NCBI GenBank assembly: GCA_016926925.1
Contig: JAFGNQ010000366.1
Coordinates: 1 to 37,204, forward strand
DNA: 37,204 bases
Direction of reading: 5' to 3'
From: Candidatus Aminicenantota bacterium
GTDB lineage: Bacteria > Acidobacteriota > Aminicenantia > Aminicenantales > Aminicenantaceae
Shown here: piece by piece, positions 25,258-33,818 of the stretch
Layout: every line of letters begins with the position of its first letter
How positions within the stretch are numbered: the stretch's first letter is position 1
Notes under the pieces: model-generated
The model's database searches: none
Seen by the model: only the letters and a program-made list of their open reading frames with translations
Told to the model about the DNA's origin: nothing
Made by a program: the position numbers and the translations under genes

Positions 25258-26538
25258 ATGATAGCGCATCAGGTCAAATTCCTCTTCAGCATGATCAAGA
25301 ACCAGTGGAAACCCTATGCCAGGCTAAAGGAACTTCAGGATCAAAAGATCCGGAAACTCATACACCATGCTTACACTCATGTCCCTTTTTACAGAAAGCT
25401 CTTCGACTCGGTCCTAATCAAGCCTGAGGACATCGATCAGGTCGAAGATTTGTCGAAAATCCCGATCACTACGAAAAAACATATTCAGGACGCACAGCCG
25501 GACTCTATGATCTCACGGATTCACAACCCATCGAAATGCATCCGGATCACGACCAGCGGATCCTCCGGAACCCCGCTCCGGCTCATCTATGAAAAGAGCG
25601 ATTTTTCACGGCTGAACATGAACTGGATTCGGCCGCTCCTGGCACATGGCGTAAAACCCTGGTACAAAAAAATGGAAATAACGGGCCCTCATAACATTTC
25701 GACCGGGAAGACCTGGTACAATTATTTGGGACTATGGAAAACGCGTGCCGTCTCCGTCTTTAATAAACCGCAGGATTGGCTCGACCTGATGAATACTTAC
25801 AATCCGGACTTCCTCTACGGGTATTCGGGCAGCCTTAAACTCCTGGCTCAGCACGTACAAAAAAATGCATCGGCGCACCCCCTTCTCCGGTTTGTTTTCG
25901 GGGTGTCCGACCTCGTGGATCAAGAGTGCAGAGAGCTGGTGCAGGCGGTATTCAAGACAAAACTCGTCGACCTATACGGTTCAGCGGAAGCGGGCTGTAT
26001 CGCCTGGGAGTGTCCCGTATGCAAAGGATACCACATCAATATGGATACGGTTGCCGTGGAATTCCTTAAGAATCAAGAATTCGGCCCTGGAAGCGATCAA
26101 GGTCGAATCATCGTCACCAACCTCCATTCCTATGCTATGCCCATCATCCGCTACGATCTAGAAGATGTTGGATCCGCGAGCGACGAGGACTCGGCCTGCG
26201 GACGCCAGCTACCTCTTATGAAAATCATAGAAGGAAGAGACGATGCGTTTGTCGTCCTTCCCTCGGGAAACAAGCTGTCGCCGATGTTTTTCTTCGGCAT
26301 CATGAAACCCGTCGAAGGAATCGCACATTGGCGGATCCATCAAGATTCCGTGGGGAGAATCACCATATTGATCGTTCCGTCACCCGATTATTCACCCCGG
26401 ACGATTCCAGCGCTCCAGCAGAGAATCAGCACACATATCAAGGAAGACACTGTCGTAGAGATCCGAACCGTCGATCACTTGCCGCCTGATGCTTCGGGCA
26501 AAGTTAGGGCCGTTATCTCAAAAGCGAGATCATCATGA
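25258..26538 (+). CDS. CapK/PaaK-like adenylate-forming enzyme
   Basis: A predicted 426-residue member of the phenylacetate-CoA ligase/CapK group. YTHVPFYRKLFD near the N-terminus, ITTSGSSGTPLRL as the phosphate-binding loop, FLYGYSGSLKLLA, and DLYGSAEAGCIAWECP as the adenine-site motif are all typical. Two Cys in CIAWECPVC may bind Zn, as in relatives. The C-terminal lid ends DASGKVRAV, with the catalytic Lys candidate in GKVRA. ATG 25258 has GAGG six bases upstream; ATG 25246 overlaps the previous stop but has no SD. CapK-like genes are common in capsule loci, where the acid substrate is usually unknown. It is the second adenylating enzyme in this locus besides the FAAL. Confidence 0.88.
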   Translation: MIAHQVKFLFSMIKNQWKPYARLKELQDQKIRKLIHHAYTHVPFYRKLFDSVLIKPEDIDQVEDLSKIPITTKKHIQDAQPDSMISRIHNPSKCIRITTSGSSGTPLRLIYEKSDFSRLNMNWIRPLLAHGVKPWYKKMEITGPHNISTGKTWYNYLGLWKTRAVSVFNKPQDWLDLMNTYNPDFLYGYSGSLKLLAQHVQKNASAHPLLRFVFGVSDLVDQECRELVQAVFKTKLVDLYGSAEAGCIAWECPVCKGYHINMDTVAVEFLKNQEFGPGSDQGRIIVTNLHSYAMPIIRYDLEDVGSASDEDSACGRQLPLMKIIEGRDDAFVVLPSGNKLSPMFFFGIMKPVEGIAHWRIHQDSVGRITILIVPSPDYSPRTIPALQQRISTHIKEDTVVEIRTVDHLPPDASGKVRAVISKARSS

Positions 26539-26584
26539 GAGGGGTTCGTGAATCCGAACTGTCGCTGTTGAGGATGCAGAGCGA

Positions 26585-27871
26585 ATGAAAGCATTCATCG
26601 TCAACACCCACTCCGTATTGAATTCCGGAGATACCGGTATCGTCCTGGCGCAGATCCGGTTCCTTAAGAAGCACTTCCCTTCTCTCCAGATATCCCTGTC
26701 ATCGAGGACGCCGCGTTTGGACGATAAAATTTACTCTCCTCTGGATGTCAAGCTGCTGCCTCCCTTAATTCCGGCTCCGAGCATCTACTCCGGAGCAGGA
26801 GAAAAAATCCGGGAATGCCTTAAAAATCTCTTTAACATCCGATCGAAAATCGCCTTTATGCGGGAAATAAAACACAGCAACCTGGTGATCAGCAGCGGCG
26901 GTGGATATTTTTGGTCGCACCGGAGGTTCCTGCCGGGTCCGATGTTCCTCCAAAACTACCTTCATATCAAGCTCGCCACCCTCCGAAGGAAACCGGTCAT
27001 CTTTTTTCCTCAGAGCTTCGATCCGCTCCGAAGCGGAACAGCTGTCCGGCTCATAAGGGATATCCTCGAAGGAGAGTCCGTTATCCGGATCTATGCCAGA
27101 GAAGAACTTTCCGCCGGGTATTTAAAGCAAATTCTGGGGAAGACGGACGCTCTCCGGATCTGTCCCGACATGGCTTTTCTTCTCGATTTTGAGGATCGTG
27201 ACACAGATACGCAATCTCCCGGCTCGCTCCAACTGAAAAAGCCAATCATCGCCATGACCTTAAGGCAGTGGGATTTTCCGGAAGGAAAGGATGCCAAATC
27301 TCGAGCCGAAAAACACGATGCCTATCTGGAAAATTTAAAGGAGACATGCCGATCGGTTTATGAGGAATGGAACGGCTCCGTGGTTCTTTTCTGTCAATCC
27401 CGGGGCCCCGGTTCTTTCGAGGACGACCGGATCATCACCAACAAGCTCAAAAGAAGCCTGAAAGAGATCCTGCCCGCAGAAAATTTCCGCTTGGTGGATT
27501 TACCGGAGGCTGCCGATCCGCACGCCATCATGGCTCTTCTCAGCCAAGCGGATTTTCTGATCGCAACGCGGTTTCACTCCGCCATTTTCGCGCTGATCGC
27601 CGGCACTCCCGTCATCTCCATTTCCTACCAGCAAAAATCATCCGGTATCATGAAAACCCTGGGACTCGAACGATTCGATATCAATATATCCGATTTCCAT
27701 CCAAAGAGGATAATCGACCTGGGCGAAGAGATCCTCAATCATGCGGAGGAAATCCGCAAGCACATGCGACAGACAGTTCTGGATATGCGAAACGCGATCG
27801 AGGCCGACCTCACATCTGTGATCCGGCCGTTTCTGCAACAGGATAGCCATGAAGATTCTTCTCGTCAATAA
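26585..27871 (+). CDS. Polysaccharide pyruvyl transferase family protein
   Basis: A 428-residue GT-B-like protein. NTHSVLNSGDTGIVLAQI (7-24) is the typical N-terminal block, ISSGGGYFW (102-110) is the Gly-rich loop, VIFFPQSFDPL follows, and ATRFHSAIFALIAGTPVI near 320-337 is the conserved C-terminal nucleotide/PEP-site block of the CsaB/PssM/EpsO family. It should add a pyruvate ketal from phosphoenolpyruvate to a sugar of the repeat unit, giving negative charge. It overlaps the next GT4 gene by 23 bp. Some family members instead act in other sugar chemistry, so the exact reaction is inferred. Confidence 0.9.
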   Translation: MKAFIVNTHSVLNSGDTGIVLAQIRFLKKHFPSLQISLSSRTPRLDDKIYSPLDVKLLPPLIPAPSIYSGAGEKIRECLKNLFNIRSKIAFMREIKHSNLVISSGGGYFWSHRRFLPGPMFLQNYLHIKLATLRRKPVIFFPQSFDPLRSGTAVRLIRDILEGESVIRIYAREELSAGYLKQILGKTDALRICPDMAFLLDFEDRDTDTQSPGSLQLKKPIIAMTLRQWDFPEGKDAKSRAEKHDAYLENLKETCRSVYEEWNGSVVLFCQSRGPGSFEDDRIITNKLKRSLKEILPAENFRLVDLPEAADPHAIMALLSQADFLIATRFHSAIFALIAGTPVISISYQQKSSGIMKTLGLERFDINISDFHPKRIIDLGEEILNHAEEIRKHMRQTVLDMRNAIEADLTSVIRPFLQQDSHEDSSRQ

Positions 27872-29075
27872 ATTCTTCTTCTTGAAAGGCGGTTCGGAAA
27901 AGTGTTTCTTCGACACGGCCGAACTCCTTCAAGCGAACGGACACTCCGTCATTTTTTTCTCTATGTCCCATCCCGATAACCGCAAATCCCGGTATGCAGA
28001 GCATTTCGTCTCAGGAGTCGATTTCGAAGAAGCAGGTAGTATTAAAAACAAATTGAGGGTTTCGGCCAGGATTTTGTATTCACGTGAAGCGCACAAAAAG
28101 ATGACGCAGCTCATCCGGGAGGAAACTCCCGATCTCGTTCATCTCCACAACATCCATCATCAGATCTCCCCATCGATCCTGACCGCTATCAAGGCATTCC
28201 ATCTTCCGGTCGTTCAGACTCTTCACGATTATAAAGTAGTTTGTCCTGTTTACACGCTTCTGAGCAGAGGGAAAATCTGTGAACGGTGCCGGGATAAAAA
28301 ATACTACCATTGTACGCTCAGACGCTGCAGCAAGGATTCCCGTGCAAAAAGTTTTCTGAACAGCCTTGAAATGTATCTCCACCACTCTGTTTTGAGGATT
28401 TTCCGTCATGTGGACGCCTTCATAAGTCCCAGCAGGTTCCTGAAAGCCAAAATCAGCGATATGGGTTTCAGGGGAGACGTTTTCCATCTGCCGAACAGTG
28501 TCGCCACAGATGACATCTTGCCGGCCAAAGGGTGGGAGGAAAAAACCGTTATCTATTTCGGCCGCCTCTCCAACGAAAAAGGGATAAAAACACTGGTCCG
28601 GGCCGTGAAAGGATTGCCTGTAAAATGCAAGATATTCGGGGACGGTCCCGAAAAACGGAACCTGGAGCTGACACTTCGGAGAGAGGGCATCGACAACGTT
28701 TCTCTCTGCGGCCATGTATCCCAAAGCCGTATGAAACAGGAGATTCAAAAAACGATGTTTGTGATCCTCCCCTCGGAATGGTATGAGAACAATCCCCTGG
28801 CCGTCATCGAAGCTTTTGCCTTTGGAAAGCCGGTGATCGGCTCAAGGATCGGAGGGATACCCGAGTTGATCACGGATGATGAAACCGGGCTGACTTTCGA
28901 GCCGGGGAATGCCGAAGACCTCAGAAAAAAAATTTCGAGTTTGCTGGAGGATTCTGAAAAAATCGTTCGCATGGGCGTAAATGCCCGACGTTTTGTCGAG
29001 CAGCACTGCAATCCGGAGACACACTACCGGGAATTGATGAATATCTACCGGTATGCTATAGACAAAAAGGAATAG
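27849..29075 (+). CDS. GT4-family glycosyltransferase
   Basis: This 408-residue GT-B enzyme begins MKILLVNKFFFLKGGSE (Gly-rich loop 13-14) and has VVQTLHDYKVVCPVY near 121-135. Four Cys (144, 147, 155, 160) form a small cluster that may bind Zn, as in many related GT4 proteins. VIYFGRLSNEKGI starts the C-terminal Rossmann domain, and EWYENNPLAVIEAFAFGKPVI near 312-332 holds the EX7E motif (Glu317 or near, Glu325 or near). ATG 27849 has AGGA five bases upstream and lies inside the end of the pyruvyl transferase gene. The sugar donor is unknown. Confidence 0.93.
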   Translation: MKILLVNKFFFLKGGSEKCFFDTAELLQANGHSVIFFSMSHPDNRKSRYAEHFVSGVDFEEAGSIKNKLRVSARILYSREAHKKMTQLIREETPDLVHLHNIHHQISPSILTAIKAFHLPVVQTLHDYKVVCPVYTLLSRGKICERCRDKKYYHCTLRRCSKDSRAKSFLNSLEMYLHHSVLRIFRHVDAFISPSRFLKAKISDMGFRGDVFHLPNSVATDDILPAKGWEEKTVIYFGRLSNEKGIKTLVRAVKGLPVKCKIFGDGPEKRNLELTLRREGIDNVSLCGHVSQSRMKQEIQKTMFVILPSEWYENNPLAVIEAFAFGKPVIGSRIGGIPELITDDETGLTFEPGNAEDLRKKISSLLEDSEKIVRMGVNARRFVEQHCNPETHYRELMNIYRYAIDKKE

Positions 29076-29076
29076 A

Positions 29077-30051
29077 ATGGAAGCAGCAATAATCACGACA
29101 TATCGATGCATCAACAAATGCCATATGTGCCATACTTGGAAGTATCCTTCAAACAAAGAAGATGAGTTCAGCCCGTCACTCCTGAATAAGCTGCCTAGGC
29201 TCTCCATCTGCAACGTCACCGGAGGCGAACCCTTCCTCAGGGATGATCTTGATGAGATCATAGCTATCGTCCAGAAAAAAGCAAAACGGATCGTGATATC
29301 CACCAACGGCTATCTAACGGATAAAATTCTCGATCTGGCAAAAAGTAGAGGGCATGTGGGTATCAGGATCAGCATAGAGGGACTCCCGGCAACCAATGAT
29401 GAGTTGCGTGGAATGAAAGATGGATTCGACCACGGGCTCAGGACTCTTCTCGGGCTCAAAAGACTGGGCATGAAGGATATTGGCTTTGGTATCACAGTCT
29501 CAGACAGAAATGCCGAGGACCTGCTCGAGCTCTATTATCTCGCTAAATATCTTAAAGTGGAATTTGCAACGGCCGCAGTGCACAACTCTTACTATTTCCA
29601 CACATCGGACAATGAAATCAAAAATCCCGGTGATGTCATCCAAAGTTTTTCTGAATTGAGTCAAGAGCTGCTGAAAACATGGAGAGTGAAAAACTGGTAT
29701 AGAGCATACTTCAATCAAGGATTGATCCATTATATCCAAGGGAATCCCAGGCTTTTGCCCTGTCCGGCGGGAACAGACGTTTTTTTTCTCGACCCATACG
29801 GGGAGATCATGCCCTGCAATGGTATGGAGGAGAATATCTGGTGGGGAAGTATGGGAAATCTTCATAAAAAGACCTTCAGCGAAATTTGGCACTCAGAGAA
29901 AGCGCAAACCGTAAGAGAGAGCGCCGCAAATTGTCCTAAAAACTGCTGGATGATCGGCACTGCCAGCCCTGCCATGAAGAAACGGCTTCTGAAGCCAACT
30001 CTTTGGGTGCTCAAGAACAAATGGACGACACTCCGGACTGGAAGGAAATGA
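29077..30051 (+). CDS. Radical SAM protein with C-terminal SPASM-like region
   Basis: The 324-residue enzyme has C11-x3-C15-x2-C18 in RCINKCHMCHTW close to the start, then CNVTGGEPFLRDDLDE (GGE motif), VISTNGYLTDKI and GIRISIEGLPATND. The C-terminal part has RLLPCPAGTDVFFLDPYGE, IMPCNGME and ANCPKNCWMIG, a Cys spacing like SPASM auxiliary-cluster enzymes. No B12 domain is present. AAGGA lies five bases before ATG 29077, which is 1 bp after the GT4 stop. The 3' end overlaps the next GT4 by 4 bp. Substrate unknown; context suggests the glycan, its lipid carrier or a small peptide. Confidence 0.9.
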   Translation: MEAAIITTYRCINKCHMCHTWKYPSNKEDEFSPSLLNKLPRLSICNVTGGEPFLRDDLDEIIAIVQKKAKRIVISTNGYLTDKILDLAKSRGHVGIRISIEGLPATNDELRGMKDGFDHGLRTLLGLKRLGMKDIGFGITVSDRNAEDLLELYYLAKYLKVEFATAAVHNSYYFHTSDNEIKNPGDVIQSFSELSQELLKTWRVKNWYRAYFNQGLIHYIQGNPRLLPCPAGTDVFFLDPYGEIMPCNGMEENIWWGSMGNLHKKTFSEIWHSEKAQTVRESAANCPKNCWMIGTASPAMKKRLLKPTLWVLKNKWTTLRTGRK

Positions 30052-31178
30052 AGATCGCTTTTATCGGTCAAAAAGGAATTCCCGCAACGTTCGGAGGTGT
30101 GGAGTACCATGTGGACAGGCTGAGCACGGAACTGGCAGCCTTAGGCCATGACGTCACGGTTTACGTTCGAAACTGGTACACCGAAAAAGGGATGAATACC
30201 TACAAAGGCGTGCGTTTGGTTCACATTCCGACAATCCGGAGCAAACACGCCGACGCCAGCATCCACAGCTTTTTTTGTTCCGTCCATTCGCTGTTCGTAG
30301 ACTATGATATCATCCATTACCACGGAATCGGCCCGGCCTTTTTCTCTCTCATTCCCCGGGCATTCCGAAAAAACGTCGTGACGACGATCCACAGACTCGA
30401 TTGGGACACGGAAAAATGGGGGAAGCCGGCAAAAATACTCCTCAAAATGGGAGAAAAAATTGCCGCAAAGGTTCCCCTTCGAACCCTGGTCGTCTCCAAA
30501 GATCTTCAAAAATATGTCAGAGACACCTACAATGCGGAAACCATCCACATCCCCCATGGGATCGATCCCTCGAAACCGCGAGCTCCGCAGATCATCACGG
30601 AGAAGTACGGCTTAGAGGGAAGAGATTTCGTCCTGTTCATGGGCCGCCTCACTCCTGAGAAGCGTGTGGATTGGCTCATAGACGCCTTCCAGGATGTCTT
30701 AGAGCAGTTACCCCCCCAAGACCGAGGCATAAAACTGATCATAGCAGGCGGCTCGAGCGCCACACCCGGTTACGTGAGGAAACTGCAAGAGATGAGCCGA
30801 AACGAACAGAGAATCGTTTTCATCGGGTATGTCACTGGAGAGGAAAAAGAGGAACTCTTGAGCAACGCCCTTATTTTTTCCCTCCCATCCCATCTGGAAG
30901 GTTATCCGATCGTTCTCTTGGAAGCACGGAGCTACGGCCTCTGCTGCCTGACCAGCGATATCCCGCCCCATGCCGATGCCATACGAGATGAAACCGACGG
31001 GGTTCTTTTCAAAACGGACGATCCCTTTGATCTACGGAAAAAACTTCTTCACTTGATCCGGCATCCGGAACTCGCACTAAAACTGGGCCTCGCAGCACGG
31101 CAGGACTTGCATCAGAAGCAAAGCTGGAGCGAAATCGCAGCCGCAACCGCCGCAATCTATCGGGAACTTTGTATATAA
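30048..31178 (+). CDS. GT4-family glycosyltransferase (DUF1972-like N-terminus)
   Basis: The predicted 376-residue enzyme begins MKIAFIGQKGIPATFGGVE, the N-terminal form of rhamnosyltransferase-like GT4 proteins with a DUF1972-type domain. IIHYHGIGPAFFSLIPR and TIHRLDWDTEKWG follow. The C-terminal domain has VLFMGRLTPEKRVDWLI and SHLEGYPIVLLEARSYG (EX7E Glu pair). The frame is open to an ATG at 30003, but ATG 30048 matches the family start, overlaps the previous stop as ATGA, and has AAGGA just upstream. It is the last gene of the rightward operon, and its stop is 2 bp from the stop of the opposing dehydrogenase gene. Confidence 0.93.
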   Translation: MKIAFIGQKGIPATFGGVEYHVDRLSTELAALGHDVTVYVRNWYTEKGMNTYKGVRLVHIPTIRSKHADASIHSFFCSVHSLFVDYDIIHYHGIGPAFFSLIPRAFRKNVVTTIHRLDWDTEKWGKPAKILLKMGEKIAAKVPLRTLVVSKDLQKYVRDTYNAETIHIPHGIDPSKPRAPQIITEKYGLEGRDFVLFMGRLTPEKRVDWLIDAFQDVLEQLPPQDRGIKLIIAGGSSATPGYVRKLQEMSRNEQRIVFIGYVTGEEKEELLSNALIFSLPSHLEGYPIVLLEARSYGLCCLTSDIPPHADAIRDETDGVLFKTDDPFDLRKKLLHLIRHPELALKLGLAARQDLHQKQSWSEIAAATAAIYRELCI

Positions 31179-31180
31179 TT

Positions 31181-32485
31181 TTACTTGCGGCCGACAGAGT
31201 AGTATTCAAATCCCAGCTTGCGCACTGCCTCCGGCTCGAAAATATTGCGTCCGTCGATAAGGATGGGATTGTCCATCAGATCTTTGACTTGATTCAAATC
31301 CATATTCCTGAGCTCTTCCCACTCCGTGACGATCAAAGTGGCGTTGGCTTCCCTGACGGCATCGTAGGGATTTTCCGTATAGGCGATACCGGGTGCATTT
31401 TCAGGAAATACGGATTTCATGTGAGACATGGCTTCAGGATCATAGAGCCGCAGCATCGCCCCTTCTTTTTGAAGCTCTCTAATGATATTGATGCTGGGTG
31501 CGTTCCGGATATCATCCGTTTCCGGCTTGAAAGACAAACCCAACACAGCAATCTTTTTATCTTTGATGATCCACAGTGCCTTTTTGACCTTTTCGATAAA
31601 GCTGTCGATCCTGGCGGTGTTGATCCGGTCCACTTCTTTCAGCAATGCGAGATTGACACCCAGGTCCTCCCCGATCCTGATAAGCGCCCGGACATCCTTA
31701 GGAAAGCAGGAGCCGCCATAACCCAATCCCGCCTTTAAAAACCTGGGTCCGATCCGGAGGTCGAGTCCCATTCCCTGGGCAACCGATTCTATGTCGGCAT
31801 CCGTCTTTTCACAGAGCTCGGACATGAGGTTGATGTAGGATATCTTCATCGCCAGGAAAGAGTTGGAAGCGTGTTTGATGAGCTCGGCTGTATCGATGTT
31901 GGTCACGAGTATCTTATCGCTGTACTTCACGTATATCTTCACCAGCAAATCCCTGGCTTTTTCACTTTCCACTCCGATGATCACGCGATCCGGATTCATG
32001 AAATCATCGACGGCAGAGCCTTCCCTCAGGAATTCCGGGTTGGAAGCCACATCAAAATCGGCATCGCTTTTCTTGTACAGGCTGACGGTTCTTTTGATCC
32101 ACATGGAAGTTTTGACGGGAACCGTGCTTTTCTCGACGATCAGCTTGTACTTATTCAGGTTTTCCGCAATTTGCCGCGAAGTCCCCTCGACATAACACAT
32201 ATCCGCACTGCCGTCCTCACGCTGCGGTGTGTTCACGCAGACAAACAGAACGTCGGAAGCCTGTATCGTCTTGTCCAGGTCATGACTGAAGGACAGGTTC
32301 CCTCTTTTCAAATTCGCCTTCAGCAACTCCTCTAATCCAGGTTCGTAGATGTGGGAGATCCCCTGGTTCGCTTTGTCGACCTTATCCCGATCTACATCCG
32401 TTCCCAGGACAGTGTGGCCCAAATCCGCCAAGCATACGGCCGACACCAATCCCACATAGCCTGTTCCGATCACTCCGATTTTCAT
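31181..32485 (-). CDS. ugd: UDP-glucose 6-dehydrogenase
   Basis: A 434-residue sugar-nucleotide dehydrogenase. GTGYVG (7-12) binds NAD, VEKSTVPVKTS (118-127 area) and ASNPEFLREGSAVDDF (147-162) are the substrate-loop motifs, and GLGYGGSCFPKD places the catalytic Cys at 260. The AVD/EFL form and the Lys-containing FPKD favour UDP-glucose over UDP-HexNAc as substrate. It oxidises UDP-glucose twice to UDP-glucuronate in the cytoplasm. AAGGGG lies upstream of ATG 32485. It follows the other dehydrogenase gene by 16 bp in the same direction. Confidence 0.92.
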   Translation of the reverse strand: MKIGVIGTGYVGLVSAVCLADLGHTVLGTDVDRDKVDKANQGISHIYEPGLEELLKANLKRGNLSFSHDLDKTIQASDVLFVCVNTPQREDGSADMCYVEGTSRQIAENLNKYKLIVEKSTVPVKTSMWIKRTVSLYKKSDADFDVASNPEFLREGSAVDDFMNPDRVIIGVESEKARDLLVKIYVKYSDKILVTNIDTAELIKHASNSFLAMKISYINLMSELCEKTDADIESVAQGMGLDLRIGPRFLKAGLGYGGSCFPKDVRALIRIGEDLGVNLALLKEVDRINTARIDSFIEKVKKALWIIKDKKIAVLGLSFKPETDDIRNAPSINIIRELQKEGAMLRLYDPEAMSHMKSVFPENAPGIAYTENPYDAVREANATLIVTEWEELRNMDLNQVKDLMDNPILIDGRNIFEPEAVRKLGFEYYSVGRK

Positions 32486-32501
32486 GGACGTCCCCTTTTC
32501 C

Positions 32502-33806
32502 TTATGCTTTTATGACATTTTTATATTTTTTCTTGACGGCGTTTCGCGTGTCCACGACGAGAAACGAGTTTCGGACGATCCAGTCGTAATCGTATTCCGA
32601 ATGGTTGGTAGCGATGATGACGGCATCGTACATTCGGATCTTATCTTCGCTCAACTTCACTGAGCTCATCTTCAATCCCGGATAATCCCTATGACCCGAG
32701 GTATGAGGGACATGGGGGTCATTGTAATCGACCTTGGCCCCTCTGTCCCGGAGGAGGCTGATGATCTTGAGTGAGGGCGACTCCCTCTGGTCGTCCAGGT
32801 CCTTTTTGTAGGCGACCCCCAGGATCAACACCTTGGCTCCCCTGATGACTTTTCCTCTTTCATTCAGCTCATCAACCGTCTTGGAGACCACATAGTAGGG
32901 CATGAGAGTGTTGATTTCTCCGGCCAGCTCGATAAACCGGGTGGGATAGTCGACCTCCTTGGCCTTCCATGTCAGGTAAAAGGGATCGACGGGAATACAG
33001 TGGCCTCCGTAACCCGGGCCCGGAGAAAAGGGCATAAAGCCGAAAGGTTTTGTCGACGAGGCTGCGATCACTTCCCAAATATCGATGTCCATCCGGTCAA
33101 AAATCATCTTCATCTCATTGACAAGAGCGATGTTGACCGAACGGAATATGTTCTCCAAGAGCTTTGTTGCTTCGGCGACTCTGGGCCCGCTGACCGGAAC
33201 CGTCCGCACAACAATGCGGTCGTAGAGTGCTTTCGCGACACGAAGACAATCCTTTGTCACGCCGCCCACGACCTTGGGAATCTTCGCCGTCGTGAAAACT
33301 TCATCACCGGGATTCTCCCGCTCGGGAGAATAGGCCAGGTAAAAATCCCGGCCCACTTTAAGCCCTTTGGATTCCAGGATGGGAAGCATCTCTTCTTCCG
33401 TAGTCCCTGGATATGTCGTGCTTTCCAGAACAATGAGCTGTCCTTTTGTCATGTGACTTGCAATAATCCTAGTGGTGTTCAGCACATAGGACAAATCCGG
33501 GTTTTTGTGAGCGTCGAGAGGCGTGGGCACACAGATGAGGATCACATCGACCCTGGCCAGAATTCTCTGATCCGTCGTAGCGATAAATTTTTTCTTTGCC
33601 CTGAAAGGACCAAGATCTTTGGCCGTCACGTGTTTGATGTAGCTTTTCCCTCTATTGAGAAGCTGAACTTTTCTCTCGTCGATATCGAAACCGACCACGC
33701 TGAATCCGGCTTTAAGGAATGTCTTGATCAGGGGCAGTCCCACATACCCCAAACCGATGACACAGATACGCGCTTTTTTGTCTTTGATTTTTGTCTCCAG
33801 AGTCAT
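32502..33806 (-). CDS. UDP-N-acetylhexosamine 6-dehydrogenase (WbpA/TviB/WecC type)
   Basis: The predicted 434-residue dehydrogenase has GLGYVGLPL at 18-26 (NAD loop), VILESTTYPGTTEE and YSPERENPGD as substrate-loop motifs, and GPGYGGHCIPVDPFYL with catalytic Cys near 270. HCIPVDPFYL is the form in UDP-GlcNAc and UDP-ManNAc dehydrogenases and differs from the Ugd in the next gene. I chose ATG 33806 because GGTGGAGG precedes it; GTG 33815 would sit within that SD. It starts 12 bp after the epimerase stop. Beside the epimerase, UDP-GlcNAcA to UDP-GalNAcA synthesis is a reasonable inference, but UDP-ManNAcA is possible. Confidence 0.9.
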   Translation of the reverse strand: MTLETKIKDKKARICVIGLGYVGLPLIKTFLKAGFSVVGFDIDERKVQLLNRGKSYIKHVTAKDLGPFRAKKKFIATTDQRILARVDVILICVPTPLDAHKNPDLSYVLNTTRIIASHMTKGQLIVLESTTYPGTTEEEMLPILESKGLKVGRDFYLAYSPERENPGDEVFTTAKIPKVVGGVTKDCLRVAKALYDRIVVRTVPVSGPRVAEATKLLENIFRSVNIALVNEMKMIFDRMDIDIWEVIAASSTKPFGFMPFSPGPGYGGHCIPVDPFYLTWKAKEVDYPTRFIELAGEINTLMPYYVVSKTVDELNERGKVIRGAKVLILGVAYKKDLDDQRESPSLKIISLLRDRGAKVDYNDPHVPHTSGHRDYPGLKMSSVKLSEDKIRMYDAVIIATNHSEYDYDWIVRNSFLVVDTRNAVKKKYKNVIKA

Positions 33807-33818
33807 GTCCTCCACCTT

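Noticed and set aside
28080..28748. A 222-codon open frame on the minus strand
   Set aside because: Antisense to the GT4 gene at 27849-29075, which has full family motifs.
31169..31738. A 189-codon open frame on the plus strand crossing the convergent junction
   Set aside because: It is antisense to ugd and has no SD or family motif; low-GC stops are simply rare in that frame.
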